DNA from: Fen-183 sp036504335
GTDB taxonomy: Bacteria; Acidobacteriota; Thermoanaerobaculia; UBA5066
DNA length: 64,000 nt
Assembly (NCBI GenBank): GCA_036504335.1
Contig: DASXVJ010000007.1
Coordinates: 1 to 64,000, forward strand
Reading direction: 5' to 3'
Shown here: positions 24,928 to 33,145 of the stretch, in pieces
Layout: each line of letters starts with the position of its first letter
Numbering within the stretch: the first letter of the stretch is position 1
The notes under the pieces: generated by a model
Told to the model about the DNA's origin: nothing
What the model saw: the letters and a program-made list of their open reading frames with translations, nothing else
Database searches by the model: none
Made by a program: the position numbers and the translations under genes

Positions 24928-27336
24928 CTAGACGGTTACTTCGATAGGTACTGCCAGAGCTGTCTCGATCGCGGTGTAGATGGCTGATCCTGCAGCCTGA
25001 ATCGTGACTATCAGGCTAAACCGCTGCTCGCGTAGTCGATACTCGGGCCGCCTCTCCCACCATCCAAGCACTGGCGCCACCGCAATGTACTTCGTGCCTG
25101 CGAGGAACGGCGCGGGTCCTTCGTATCTGTCGGACTGGACCGTTCCTCGCGTACGCCGCCTTTGTCCCAACGTCCAGTTGTAGCCACGGGAGCCCACCTG
25201 CTCCCTGGGCGCCCGCGCGACTTTGTTAATGCGCTTGAAGAACACCTCGGGTTTCTCGGACGGTCCTTGCATTTCCCATTTCATGTCGAGCCCTCGTGTG
25301 GTCCGTTGGCGAAACGTAAGAGGCTCGGGGAGATATGAAAGGGTCACGCGGAGTTCGACGTTCGTTGCGGGGTCGAGATCCGCAAGTTCCTCCGGAGCGG
25401 GAAGTGCGAAGAACTTCGCGACCCGCATACTCGAGCCATCGCCCTGATAGATTGAGTTCGGCAGGCTGTCCTCGACGATTACTGTCGCTCTGTCGCGGGT
25501 ACAGCCCAGAGCAAAGTCTGGATCAGGCGCCCCCAAACCACACGCGGCCAGACGCTCATCGAGATTCTGGAACTGCGCATTCATCTCTGGCGTCCATGAC
25601 GCAGAGTGCACGATCAAGCCTCTTACGGTCTCTGGCCTCAGGTCTGGTGCAGAGGCCCAGATCTCGGCCCCGAGCCTCGCCGCTCGCGCCGTCGCTTCGC
25701 TCGTCATCGCGGTCAGGGTCAAAGGCGTCCTGAGGAAGTTCGGATGTGTGGTCAAAGTAGAAAGCGTTTCGACCATCGAGGAAGGCAGGGAACCGTCAAA
25801 GGCGACGTTCCCTCCCTCCATCACTACGTCAGGCTTGATATGCGTTCCAGCGGGAACGCCCGCGCGCGTATAGGGTGAGATGCCATTCTTCGGCGCAACT
25901 GCGCTGCACTCGGCGTAGATCGGCTCAGGGGGGATTTCGGTTTTCGTCGTGTAGGCACCGACTGTAAGCGCGTTGACCGCTTGAGCAGGGTCGTGCAGGC
26001 GCGCCGCGAGGTTTAGCTGCGGGTATCCTCGAATCAACTCAACGTTGCTGATGTCAGCGTTTCCTGCGGCAACGCATATTAACCGCCCGGTGCCGGAGTT
26101 ATGTGCGAGTTGGTCAATTGTCTGACTCCAGGGAGTTGAAAACGGGGTGTCACCGAGGTGAGTCGTGATTGCGAGGGCAAAAGCCCGCTTTCGGCCTTCA
26201 ACTTCGCCTCGCTCCAAACCGAGGATCGCGTCTTGTGTCAGGGCCGGCCAAAACGCGCGGTATTCTTCAGCACCGGTACCCGAGTACGGGACCCCGAGTA
26301 TGCGTGCCGATTCGATCCAGTTGATCGGCGTGAACTGGCCAGCGTCCAGGGCGTCGCCCAATCCTCCACCGTAGAGAGCGATCCCAGCCATCCCCGTGCC
26401 GTGCCTGTGGCTGTCCTCGGGGGACGAATCACCCGGAAGTACGGATATCGCCCCGCGAATTGCGGCTTCTAGAAGCGGATGTGCGGTTGACACGCCGGTA
26501 TCAAGTACGACTACAGCGGGAGCGCCATCGGACGGGCGCGCGAGCCCGAAGGAACTGACCTCGCTGACCGGCTGGTAGTTCGAATAGAGCCAGTCTCGCG
26601 TCGGAGGAGCCGCTAGATCGAACTCGTAAATGCAATCGGTGGCCTGGATGAGAGTCGCGAGCCTGTCGAGCCTTTCACGGACGAAGAAGACGACCTGTTC
26701 GACCGCGATGAATTCGGGCAGCGACGTCATGCCGCCTAGTGCCCTGCGCATCTGCCGCCGCGAAGCCTCGTTGTCGGCGAGCCTATCGAGTCCGCCCCGG
26801 CAACCGATCTCAAACCAATACAAGGAGTCGGCCGCCAACCCCGTTGCCGCGCGGATGCGCCGACCTGCGAGTTCATTCTCACTCGCGACGAGGATCTGTT
26901 CGATCGGAGCGAGGCACTTCGCGTTGCGAGGGAGGCCCGAAACCCTGTTGACTCTTGCGGGGTCAGAATACTGAGAGAGCTTCTTTCTAAGCGACGGCAG
27001 GCGTGGGTCGGCCGCGTCCAGGAACACCAAGCCCGACTCGGGATCAGATCCGACGATCCGAAGGTCAGAACGCTTATCTCCGAGGGTCGCGGCGTCTAAC
27101 TGGGCGCCACGTTCGGGAACCACAGCGAGGATGCTGCGCCTCTGACCACCTTCGTCGGGGGGCGGCAACGCGGTTACCGTGGCTAAGACTTTGTCCAGGT
27201 CGCTAACTAATCGGTCTCGATGTGCCTTGGGATCTCTCGGCGGGAGCGCAATAGCCCGGGCACCACCTTGCGGCGACTGGTAGCGCACAGACTTCGAGAT
27301 CTTCCCCCTCAGGAATGGCAGCTTGTCTTCTGGCAT
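24928..27336 (-). CDS. ietS: subtilisin-like serine protease of an IetAS-type pair
   Basis: 802 residues, no signal peptide, so intracellular. The central S8 domain has the triad Asp279 (VVVLDTGVSTAHP), His312 (HRHGTGMAG) and Ser546 (LTAMTSEATARAA, the G-T-S-x-A position). Flanking regions are N-terminal (about 1-260) and C-terminal (about 600-802, beta-rich) extensions, far longer than plain subtilases. The ATG directly follows the stop of the AAA ATPase gene with no spacer, so the two are coupled. An AAA ATPase plus cytoplasmic subtilase is the architecture of IetAS, first described in Agrobacterium Ti plasmid stability and later as an anti-phage system. The symbol is given on that basis. 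Composition is lower in G+C than both neighbours, a sign of transfer. Confidence 0.82.
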   Translation of the reverse strand: MPEDKLPFLRGKISKSVRYQSPQGGARAIALPPRDPKAHRDRLVSDLDKVLATVTALPPPDEGGQRRSILAVVPERGAQLDAATLGDKRSDLRIVGSDPESGLVFLDAADPRLPSLRKKLSQYSDPARVNRVSGLPRNAKCLAPIEQILVASENELAGRRIRAATGLAADSLYWFEIGCRGGLDRLADNEASRRQMRRALGGMTSLPEFIAVEQVVFFVRERLDRLATLIQATDCIYEFDLAAPPTRDWLYSNYQPVSEVSSFGLARPSDGAPAVVVLDTGVSTAHPLLEAAIRGAISVLPGDSSPEDSHRHGTGMAGIALYGGGLGDALDAGQFTPINWIESARILGVPYSGTGAEEYRAFWPALTQDAILGLERGEVEGRKRAFALAITTHLGDTPFSTPWSQTIDQLAHNSGTGRLICVAAGNADISNVELIRGYPQLNLAARLHDPAQAVNALTVGAYTTKTEIPPEPIYAECSAVAPKNGISPYTRAGVPAGTHIKPDVVMEGGNVAFDGSLPSSMVETLSTLTTHPNFLRTPLTLTAMTSEATARAARLGAEIWASAPDLRPETVRGLIVHSASWTPEMNAQFQNLDERLAACGLGAPDPDFALGCTRDRATVIVEDSLPNSIYQGDGSSMRVAKFFALPAPEELADLDPATNVELRVTLSYLPEPLTFRQRTTRGLDMKWEMQGPSEKPEVFFKRINKVARAPREQVGSRGYNWTLGQRRRTRGTVQSDRYEGPAPFLAGTKYIAVAPVLGWWERRPEYRLREQRFSLIVTIQAAGSAIYTAIETALAVPIEVTV

Positions 27337-28338
27337 CTACCTGCGGGGACCTCGCGCGTGCCCAGGGAGTGGGGCCAGCGGACGAAACGCCGTCGACAGG
27401 TCTGAAGCGGAAAGCGAATTTCGTCCGTCAAGCGCCATCGTCCTGACTGCGTCATCGCAAGCGCGTCCTACGTCCGCAAAACTCCGCCCCGAACATCGCA
27501 CGGCGAGACGCTGAATGGCGCGGTCGGTGAGGGGGAACGCCCTGAGGCGTGTGCGGATCAGGTCGGCTATCTGAGCGACGGAGGGCGATTCAAAGTGAAT
27601 CAGAAGATCAAACCGCCTGAAGATTGCCCGATCAAGTAGCTCAAGATGATTGGTCGCCGCGATAAGCACACTTGCACTCTTATCGGCGTCCATGAATTGT
27701 AGGAACGACGTGACGATCCGGCGCATTTCTCCAACGTCCTGCGAATCACTTCGAGCCTTCGCGATCGCGTCGAATTCATCGAAAAGGTAAACACCCGGCC
27801 GCCGGGGCATTTCTTGAAAGACAGCCCGCAGATGATTGGCGGTGGCGCCGAGAAACCTCGAAAACAAGGCGTCTAGGCGAATCGTCAACAGGGGAACACC
27901 GAGTTCTCCGGCAATCACTGCTGCCGCTAGGGTCTTTCCGCACCCCGGGGGCCCGTGGAACAAGAGCCGTCGCCGGGGGCCAACGCTGAATCGTTCCAAG
28001 AGGTGCCTCGAACGGTTCTCGTGAAGGATTCGGTGGAGCGTTCGCCGGTTTTCGGTAGAAAGCACGATGTCGCTTTCTCGCTCGGCTCGGTATCCCCCAT
28101 CGAGAATCTCAGCGAGAGTCCCCCTCGGTTGCGCTATGTCCACTACGGGAGCACCCGAATGTGGCTCGGAAAGCAGCGATCGGAGTTCTTCTGCAATGCG
28201 GATGTGCCCAGCCTCGCCTTCGATGGCCGCTAGCTGCAAGGCAGCCTTCCGAAAGGCCGTCTGTTCGCCCGCGAGATGCGCCCGGACAAGTTCTCTGAGG
28301 ACGCCGGCTCTCAGCGCGGGGGATCCAAGGCGGCTCAT
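27337..28338 (-). CDS. ietA: AAA+ ATPase of an IetAS-type pair
   Basis: 333 residues. Walker A GPPGCGKT and Walker B YLFDEFDA lie in a single AAA module (about residues 85-290), with sensor-1 AATNH and the arginine-finger segment FRRFD. A helical N-terminal region (about 1-80) may contact the protease. The short C-terminal tail is rich in Pro and Arg. In the IetAS model the ATPase restrains or regulates the protease partner; here that is inference from gene order. GATAAT lies 6 bases before the ATG and there is no Shine-Dalgarno. The gene is divergent from ybdK across 54 bases. Composition matches ietS, not the neighbours. Confidence 0.82.
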   Translation of the reverse strand: MSRLGSPALRAGVLRELVRAHLAGEQTAFRKAALQLAAIEGEAGHIRIAEELRSLLSEPHSGAPVVDIAQPRGTLAEILDGGYRAERESDIVLSTENRRTLHRILHENRSRHLLERFSVGPRRRLLFHGPPGCGKTLAAAVIAGELGVPLLTIRLDALFSRFLGATANHLRAVFQEMPRRPGVYLFDEFDAIAKARSDSQDVGEMRRIVTSFLQFMDADKSASVLIAATNHLELLDRAIFRRFDLLIHFESPSVAQIADLIRTRLRAFPLTDRAIQRLAVRCSGRSFADVGRACDDAVRTMALDGRNSLSASDLSTAFRPLAPLPGHARGPRR

Positions 28339-28344
28339 GGCTGG

Positions 28345-28350
28345 ATTATC
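28345..28350 (-). promoter_or_regulatory. -10 element, leaderless, ietA-ietS operon
   Basis: GATAAT on the - strand, 6 bases before the ietA ATG; five of six bases match TATAAT. It is the only promoter-like site between ietA and ybdK on this strand. Confidence 0.5.
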
Positions 28351-28380
28351 CCTGATGCGGAAACGGCACCGATGATCGCC

Positions 28381-28386
28381 TAGACT
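28381..28386 (+). promoter_or_regulatory. -10 element, leaderless, ybdK-like gene
   Basis: TAGACT with 6 bases to the GTG at 28393 and no Shine-Dalgarno. It supports that GTG as the start. Confidence 0.6.
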
Positions 28387-28392
28387 TCAGAG

Positions 28393-29502
28393 GTGCCGCC
28401 CCGCCCGTCCTTCACCCTCGGGATCGAGGAAGAGTTCCAGATCGTCGATCCGGAAACCCGCGCGCTGAAGGCCCACATCCAGGAGCTCTTCGCGGAGGGC
28501 GAGTCGCGCCTCAAGGACAAGATCAAGCGTGAGTTCCACCAGTCCGTCATCGAGGTCGGGACGGGGATCTGCCGGAACATCGCCGAGGCGCGCGCGGACG
28601 CCACGCACCTCAGGCGTGAGCTCGTGCGCCTCACCGGCGAGGCGGGGCTCGCGATCGGCGCAGCCGGGACGCACCCGTTCACGCACTGGTCCGAGGTCCC
28701 CGTGACGCCGAGCCCGCGTTACGAGCGGATCCTCTACGACCTCGGCACGGTCGCGCGCGGAAATCTCATCTTCGGCCTGCACGTCCATGTCGCGGTCGAA
28801 CACGACGAGACGCGGATCGCGCTTCAGAACGCCGCGCGGTACTTCCTCCCGCACGTGTTTGCGCTCTCGACGAACTCGCCTTTCTGGGGCGGGCGCGACA
28901 CGGGCTGGAAGAGCTACCGCGCGAAGGTGTTCGACCGGTTCCCGCGCACGGGCATCCCGGACCAGTTCGCCTCGTGGGCCGACTACATGGGCTACGTCGA
29001 GACGCTCGTGAAGACGAACTGCATCGACAACCCGAAGAAGATCTGGTGGGACGTGCGCCCGCACCCGTTCTTCCCGACGCTGGAGTACCGGATCTGCGAC
29101 ATCCCGATGAGGGTGGACGAGACGATCTGCCTCGCCGCGCTCTTCCAGGCCATCACGGTCAAGCTCTGGAAGCTCCACGACAGGAACCTTTCGTACCGCC
29201 TCTACTCGCGGGCGCTCATCAGCGAGAACAAGTACCGGGCCGCGCGCTTCGGAATCGACGGGAAGCTCATCGACTTCGGCAAGAAGGAGGAAGTCCCCTT
29301 CACGGACCTCCTCGGTGAGCTCCTCGAGTTCGTGGACGACGTCCTCGACGAGCTCGGTTCGCGGAAGGAAGTCGAGTACGTCCGCACGATCGTGGAGCGC
29401 AAGACCGGCGCGGACCGGCAGCGTGAGGTGTTCGAGAGGACGAAGAGCCTCCCCGCCGTCGTCGACTACATCCTCGAGGAGACGCGCCACGGCCTCGACT
29501 GA
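28393..29502 (+). CDS. ybdK: YbdK-type carboxylate-amine ligase (glutamate-cysteine ligase 2 family)
   Basis: 369 residues. The GCS2 hallmark is present: TLGIEEEFQIVD at the N-terminus, GIEVG-type VIEVGTGICRN, HPFTHW, FGLHVHVAV and DVRPHPFFPTLEYRICD. The family makes gamma-glutamyl or similar amide bonds using ATP; YbdK has only weak glutamate-cysteine ligase activity in E. coli, so the true substrate is open. The length matches the family (about 370). The GTG start is supported by the TAGACT six bases upstream. murF follows directly. Confidence 0.9.
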   Translation: MPPRPSFTLGIEEEFQIVDPETRALKAHIQELFAEGESRLKDKIKREFHQSVIEVGTGICRNIAEARADATHLRRELVRLTGEAGLAIGAAGTHPFTHWSEVPVTPSPRYERILYDLGTVARGNLIFGLHVHVAVEHDETRIALQNAARYFLPHVFALSTNSPFWGGRDTGWKSYRAKVFDRFPRTGIPDQFASWADYMGYVETLVKTNCIDNPKKIWWDVRPHPFFPTLEYRICDIPMRVDETICLAALFQAITVKLWKLHDRNLSYRLYSRALISENKYRAARFGIDGKLIDFGKKEEVPFTDLLGELLEFVDDVLDELGSRKEVEYVRTIVERKTGADRQREVFERTKSLPAVVDYILEETRHGLD

Positions 29503-29524
29503 ATCTCTGTTCTCGGCCGCGGAC

Positions 29525-30940
29525 GTGACGCGCGCGCTCGGCGCCCTCGCGCCCGCGGGCGTGCCGGCGGCGTTCCCGTCCGTCTCGACGGACACGCGCG
29601 CGATCCCGCCGGGCGCGCTCTTCGTCGCGCTGAAGGGGGAGCGTTTCGACGCGCACGCGTTCCTCACGGAAGCGAAATCGAAGGGCGCGGGCGCGGCCGT
29701 CGTCCGGAAGGGGACCCCGGCCGTTCCGGGCCTTCCGCTCTTCGAGGTCGCGGACACGCTCGGCGCCCTCGGCGCGCTCGCGGCCCTCCACCGCCGGCGC
29801 TTCGCGATCCCCGTCGCGGCGGTCGCGGGCTCCAACGGCAAGACGACGACGAAGGAGATGCTCGCCTCGATCCTCCGGACGCGCGGGCCGGCGCTCGCGA
29901 CCGAGGGCAACCTCAACAACGAGATCGGCGTGCCGCTCACGGTCTTCCGGATGTCGCCGGAGCACCGCGCGGCCGTCCTCGAGCTCGGGATGTCGGCTCC
30001 TGGCGAGCTCGCCCGGCTCACGGAGATCGCGCGGCCGGATGCCGGGGTCGTGACGCTCGTCGCGGCGGAGCACCTCGAGTTCCTGAAGGACCTCGACGGC
30101 GTGGCGGACGCCGAAGGCGAGCTCTACCGGGGCCTCCGGCCGGGCTCCTTCGCCGTGGTCAACGCGGACGACGCGCGCTGCGTGGCGCAGTCGGAGCGGG
30201 CCGCGGCCGGCGTGAAGAAGATCTTCTTTGGTCGGAGTCCGCTGGCGGACGTCCGTCTTCTTCGAGTCGTGCCCCTCGGGGTGGACGGCATGAAGATCTT
30301 CCTGGAAGGTGAAGAGTGGGAGGCCGAGGCGGGCCGCCTCGTCGGTGGCTCCAAGCTACAGCGGCGCTCGGTCGAGGTCGCGCTGGGGTTCGTGGGCGAG
30401 CACAACGCGATGAACGCGGCCGCGGCGGCGGCCACGGCACGGGCTCTCTCGTACTCATTCGAAGAAATCTCCCGCGGCCTCGCCCTCGCGAAGCCCTACT
30501 CGCACCGGTCGCGCGTGGTCTCCGCTCCTGGCGGGATCACGATCCTCGACGACTGCTACAACGCCTCGCCCGCCTCGATGGAGGCCGCGCTCGCGACGCT
30601 GGCGTCGCTCGTCGAGGGAGGGAAGGGGCGGGCGGTCGCGGTGCTCGGCGACATGCTGGAGCTCGGGGCCGCCGAAGAGGAAGAGCATCGAAGGCTGGGG
30701 AGAAATGCGCTGAAGTGCGTCGAGCTGGCGGCGTTTTTCGGGCCGCGTTCCTCTCTGACCTTCGAAGAATTCCGCTCTTCTTCTTCCTCCTCTTCTTCCG
30801 CGCACTTCACCGGGATCGAGCCGCTCCTCGCGTGGCTGCGCCCGCGACTGGCGCCCGGAGACGTGCTCCTCGTGAAGGGGAGCCGGGGCATGAAGCTCGA
30901 GCGCGTCGTCGACGCGCTCGCGGCCGGCCCGGGCGCCTGA
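29525..30940 (+). CDS. murF: UDP-N-acetylmuramoyl-tripeptide--D-alanyl-D-alanine ligase
   Basis: About 471 residues. Mur ligase family with STDTRAIPPGALFVALKGERFD at the N-terminus, ATP loop GSNGKTTTKEM, T-E-G-N-L-N-N-E-I-G-V-P, and the C-terminal D-D-C-Y-N-A-S-P-x-S and L-V-K-G-S-R-G-M-K-L-E. MurF adds D-Ala-D-Ala to complete the UDP-MurNAc-pentapeptide in the cytoplasm. The start is uncertain: GTG 29525 is the first standard codon, but a CTG at 29507 would restore the usual first strand (LFSAADVTRAL). Residues near 420 include a run of eight Ser coded by AT-richer TCT/TCC codons. The gene stands alone, outside a division cluster. Confidence 0.9.
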   Translation: MTRALGALAPAGVPAAFPSVSTDTRAIPPGALFVALKGERFDAHAFLTEAKSKGAGAAVVRKGTPAVPGLPLFEVADTLGALGALAALHRRRFAIPVAAVAGSNGKTTTKEMLASILRTRGPALATEGNLNNEIGVPLTVFRMSPEHRAAVLELGMSAPGELARLTEIARPDAGVVTLVAAEHLEFLKDLDGVADAEGELYRGLRPGSFAVVNADDARCVAQSERAAAGVKKIFFGRSPLADVRLLRVVPLGVDGMKIFLEGEEWEAEAGRLVGGSKLQRRSVEVALGFVGEHNAMNAAAAAATARALSYSFEEISRGLALAKPYSHRSRVVSAPGGITILDDCYNASPASMEAALATLASLVEGGKGRAVAVLGDMLELGAAEEEEHRRLGRNALKCVELAAFFGPRSSLTFEEFRSSSSSSSSAHFTGIEPLLAWLRPRLAPGDVLLVKGSRGMKLERVVDALAAGPGA

Positions 30941-30941
30941 G

Positions 30942-31472
30942 CTACTTCGCGCTCTTCGCGGCCGCCCCGGAGTCCTGGTCCATCACGCGCACGGCAGCCT
31001 TCTCCATCGCGGAGCTGGAAAGTCCGGCCTTCTTCCCCTCGGCGATCGCCTCGTCCCTCGTGCGCCCGCGGCGGTACTCGATCACCGCGAGGGCAGCCCC
31101 GACGCGGTTGCTGCTCGAGCAGTAGAGGAGAACGGGCGCGGAGCCCTGGTCCTTCAGCACCGCTTCGATTCGCTTCGCGTCCTCGAGCGTGAACGTGTCC
31201 GGCGAGACGGGGACGGAGACGAACTTCAGGCCCTGCGCCTCGACGGCCTCCTTCGCCGACGCGACCCCCTCGTTCGGCTGGCGGAGGTCGACCGCGGTGC
31301 TGAACCCGGCCGCCTTGAGCGAGGCGAGCGCCTCCTTCGACGGCTTGCCGGAGACGGCGAGACTCGGCGAGAGGCGCTTGTAGTTCGGCGCATCGAGGGT
31401 GTCGGGAATGCCGGCTGCCCTCGCGGAGCCTGAGCCGAGGAGGAGGGCGAGGACGAACATCGTGCGCTTCAT
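30942..31472 (-). CDS. secreted DUF442-type phosphatase-like protein
   Basis: 176 residues with signal peptide MKRTMFVLALLLGSGSARA. The rest matches the DUF442/beta-lactamase-hydrolase-like phosphatase family: LSPSLAVSGKPSKEALASL, AVDLRQPNEG, VPVSPDTFTLEDA and the active-site YCSSSNRVGAAL (C-x4-R loop). These resemble dual-specificity phosphatases; a periplasmic location is indicated by the leader. Substrate unknown. There is no Shine-Dalgarno, but TAAATT lies 8 bases before the ATG, inside the 3' end of purK, so it may have its own leaderless promoter. It converges on murF with one base between the two stop codons. Confidence 0.8.
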   Translation of the reverse strand: MKRTMFVLALLLGSGSARAAGIPDTLDAPNYKRLSPSLAVSGKPSKEALASLKAAGFSTAVDLRQPNEGVASAKEAVEAQGLKFVSVPVSPDTFTLEDAKRIEAVLKDQGSAPVLLYCSSSNRVGAALAVIEYRRGRTRDEAIAEGKKAGLSSSAMEKAAVRVMDQDSGAAAKSAK

Positions 31473-31480
31473 GGAGGGAG

Positions 31481-31486
31481 AATTTA
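31481..31486 (-). promoter_or_regulatory. -10 element, leaderless, DUF442 gene
   Basis: TAAATT on the - strand, 8 bases before the ATG, overlapping the purK stop codon. Confidence 0.45.
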
Positions 31487-32623
31487 GCGCAGGAGAGAAG
31501 CTCGCGCTTCGAGGACGCGCCGGCGCGCCTCCTCGGACGACGGCGCGAGCGCGGTCAGGTGGCCCATCTTCCGGCCGGTCCGGGGCTCCTTCTTGCCGTA
31601 GAGGTGGAGGGCGACGCCCGGCACGGCGCAGGCGTTCTCCCAGCGCGGGGGGCCGCCGGACCAGAGGTCGCCGAGCAGGTTCGCCATGGCGGCGGGGCGG
31701 AGCAGCTCCGTCGAGCCGAGCGGCAGGCCGCAAACGGCGCGCAGCTGCTGCTCGAACTGGCTCGCGACGCAGGCGTCGATCGTGAGGTGTCCGGAGTTGT
31801 GGGGGCGCGGCGCGATCTCGTTGACGAGGAGCCGGCCGTCGCGGGTGTGGAAGAGCTCGATGCAGAGGACGCCGACGAAATCGAGCGCTTCGAGGATTGC
31901 CTGCGCGATTTCGTGAGCGAGAGTTTCTTCTGAAAGGGTAAGAGGGGCAGGGGCGGTCGTCACGTCCAGGATGTGCCGCGTGTGTGCGTTTTCGAAGATT
32001 GGAAAGAACGCGACTTCGCCGTCGGCGCCGCGCGCCGCGATGACGGAGACCTCCCGCTGGAAGTCGATGAAGGCCTCGAGAACGCATGGCGCGTTGCCGA
32101 GGCGCCCCCACGCGGCCTCCGCCTCCTTTTCATCCTTCGAAGAAATCTTCTCTTGTCCCTTTCCGTCGTACCCGAAGGCAGCCGTCTTGAGGACGGAGGG
32201 GGCGCCGACGGTGGAAAGAGCCGAGGCGAGGTCCCCGCTCGTGCGCACCACCGCCCACGGTGCGACGGGGACATTCACCTTTCCAAGAAAATCCTTCTCT
32301 CTCTCCCGATTCTGCGAAACCCACAACGCCTCTGCGTTCGGGCGCACGGGAACCAGGCGCTCGACTTGGTCGAGCGCCGCGCGCGGCACGTTCTCGAACT
32401 CGAACGTCAGGACGTCGAGGCCCTTCGCGAAGTCGCGCAACCGGTCGAGGTCCTCGTACGGCGCCGAGACCTCGACGTCGGCGACGTGCCCGGTCGGGGA
32501 GTCCTCCTCGGGCGAATACGTGTGGACGCGGTAGCCGATCGCCCGGGCCGAAAGCGCGAACATGCGGCCGAGCTGGCCGCTCCCGAGGACGCCGACCGTC
32601 GAGCCCGGAGGGACGATCTTCAC
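31484..32623 (-). CDS. purK: 5-(carboxyamino)imidazole ribonucleotide synthase
   Basis: 379 residues, the normal length. ATP-grasp enzyme that carboxylates AIR to N5-CAIR in purine synthesis. Visible motifs are the N-terminal G-V-L-G-S-G-Q-L-G-R-M, FEFENVP, LKTAAFGYDGKGQ, EVSVIAARG, ELFHTRDGRLLVNEIAPRPHNSGH and R-K-M-G-H-L. The GTG start overlaps the purE stop (GTGA). The DNA contains two AT-richer islands sharing the recurring word described in the findings (32131-32149 and 32272-32294), although the protein length and domain order are normal. Confidence 0.96.
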   Translation of the reverse strand: MKIVPPGSTVGVLGSGQLGRMFALSARAIGYRVHTYSPEEDSPTGHVADVEVSAPYEDLDRLRDFAKGLDVLTFEFENVPRAALDQVERLVPVRPNAEALWVSQNREREKDFLGKVNVPVAPWAVVRTSGDLASALSTVGAPSVLKTAAFGYDGKGQEKISSKDEKEAEAAWGRLGNAPCVLEAFIDFQREVSVIAARGADGEVAFFPIFENAHTRHILDVTTAPAPLTLSEETLAHEIAQAILEALDFVGVLCIELFHTRDGRLLVNEIAPRPHNSGHLTIDACVASQFEQQLRAVCGLPLGSTELLRPAAMANLLGDLWSGGPPRWENACAVPGVALHLYGKKEPRTGRKMGHLTALAPSSEEARRRVLEARASLLR

Positions 32624-33123
32624 GGGAGCCGGGACTGCAAGACCTTCCGGGTCTGTTTTGATCGGAAGGCCGTGAGCTTCCGGCGGAGCGCGGGCCTCGT
32701 GTTCGACAGGATCGCGACCGCGAGCAGGCCCGCGTTCGTCGCGCCGGCCTTTCCGATCGCGAGCGTGCCGACGGGCACACCGGCGGGCATCTGGGCGATC
32801 GAGAGGAGGGAGTCGAGGCCCTTGAGGGCCCGGCTCTCGACGGGGACCCCGAGAACGGGCACGGCCGTCTGCGCGGCGAGCATGCCGGGCAGGTGCGCGG
32901 CGCCGCCCGCGCCGGCGACGATGACCTCGAGGCCGCGGGCCTCGGCGTCGGCGGCGTACGACGCGAGGAGCTTCGGCGTCCGGTGAGCCGAGACGACGCG
33001 CTTTTCGTACGGGACGCCGAAACGCTCCAGAGTCTCGGCGGCGTGCCGCATCGTCTCCCAGTCCGACGTGGAGCCCATGACGACCCCGACGAGGGGACTC
33101 GCCGTCCGTGCGCCCTTCTTCAT
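32620..33123 (-). CDS. purE: N5-carboxyaminoimidazole ribonucleotide mutase
   Basis: 167 residues, the class I PurE length. It converts N5-CAIR to CAIR. Hallmarks: VGVVMGSTSDWETM, the R-V-V-S-A-H-R-T-P catalytic segment, VIVAGAGGAAHLPGMLAA and PVLGVPV. First gene of the purE-purK pair with a four-base overlap. There is no Shine-Dalgarno; TAGGAT lies 7 bases before the ATG, so the operon mRNA is probably leaderless. Confidence 0.97.
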   Translation of the reverse strand: MKKGARTASPLVGVVMGSTSDWETMRHAAETLERFGVPYEKRVVSAHRTPKLLASYAADAEARGLEVIVAGAGGAAHLPGMLAAQTAVPVLGVPVESRALKGLDSLLSIAQMPAGVPVGTLAIGKAGATNAGLLAVAILSNTRPALRRKLTAFRSKQTRKVLQSRLP

Positions 33124-33130
33124 GGGCGCG

Positions 33131-33136
33131 ATCCTA
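33131..33136 (-). promoter_or_regulatory. -10 element, leaderless, purE-purK operon
   Basis: TAGGAT on the - strand with 7 bases to the purE ATG; no ribosome site between. Confidence 0.6.
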
Positions 33137-33145
33137 CCGTGAAGC

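Noticed and set aside
30766..30805. Ser run in murF as evidence of a frameshift
   Set aside because: The frame stays open with normal MurF C-terminal motifs on both sides; more likely a loop expansion in an AT-richer island.
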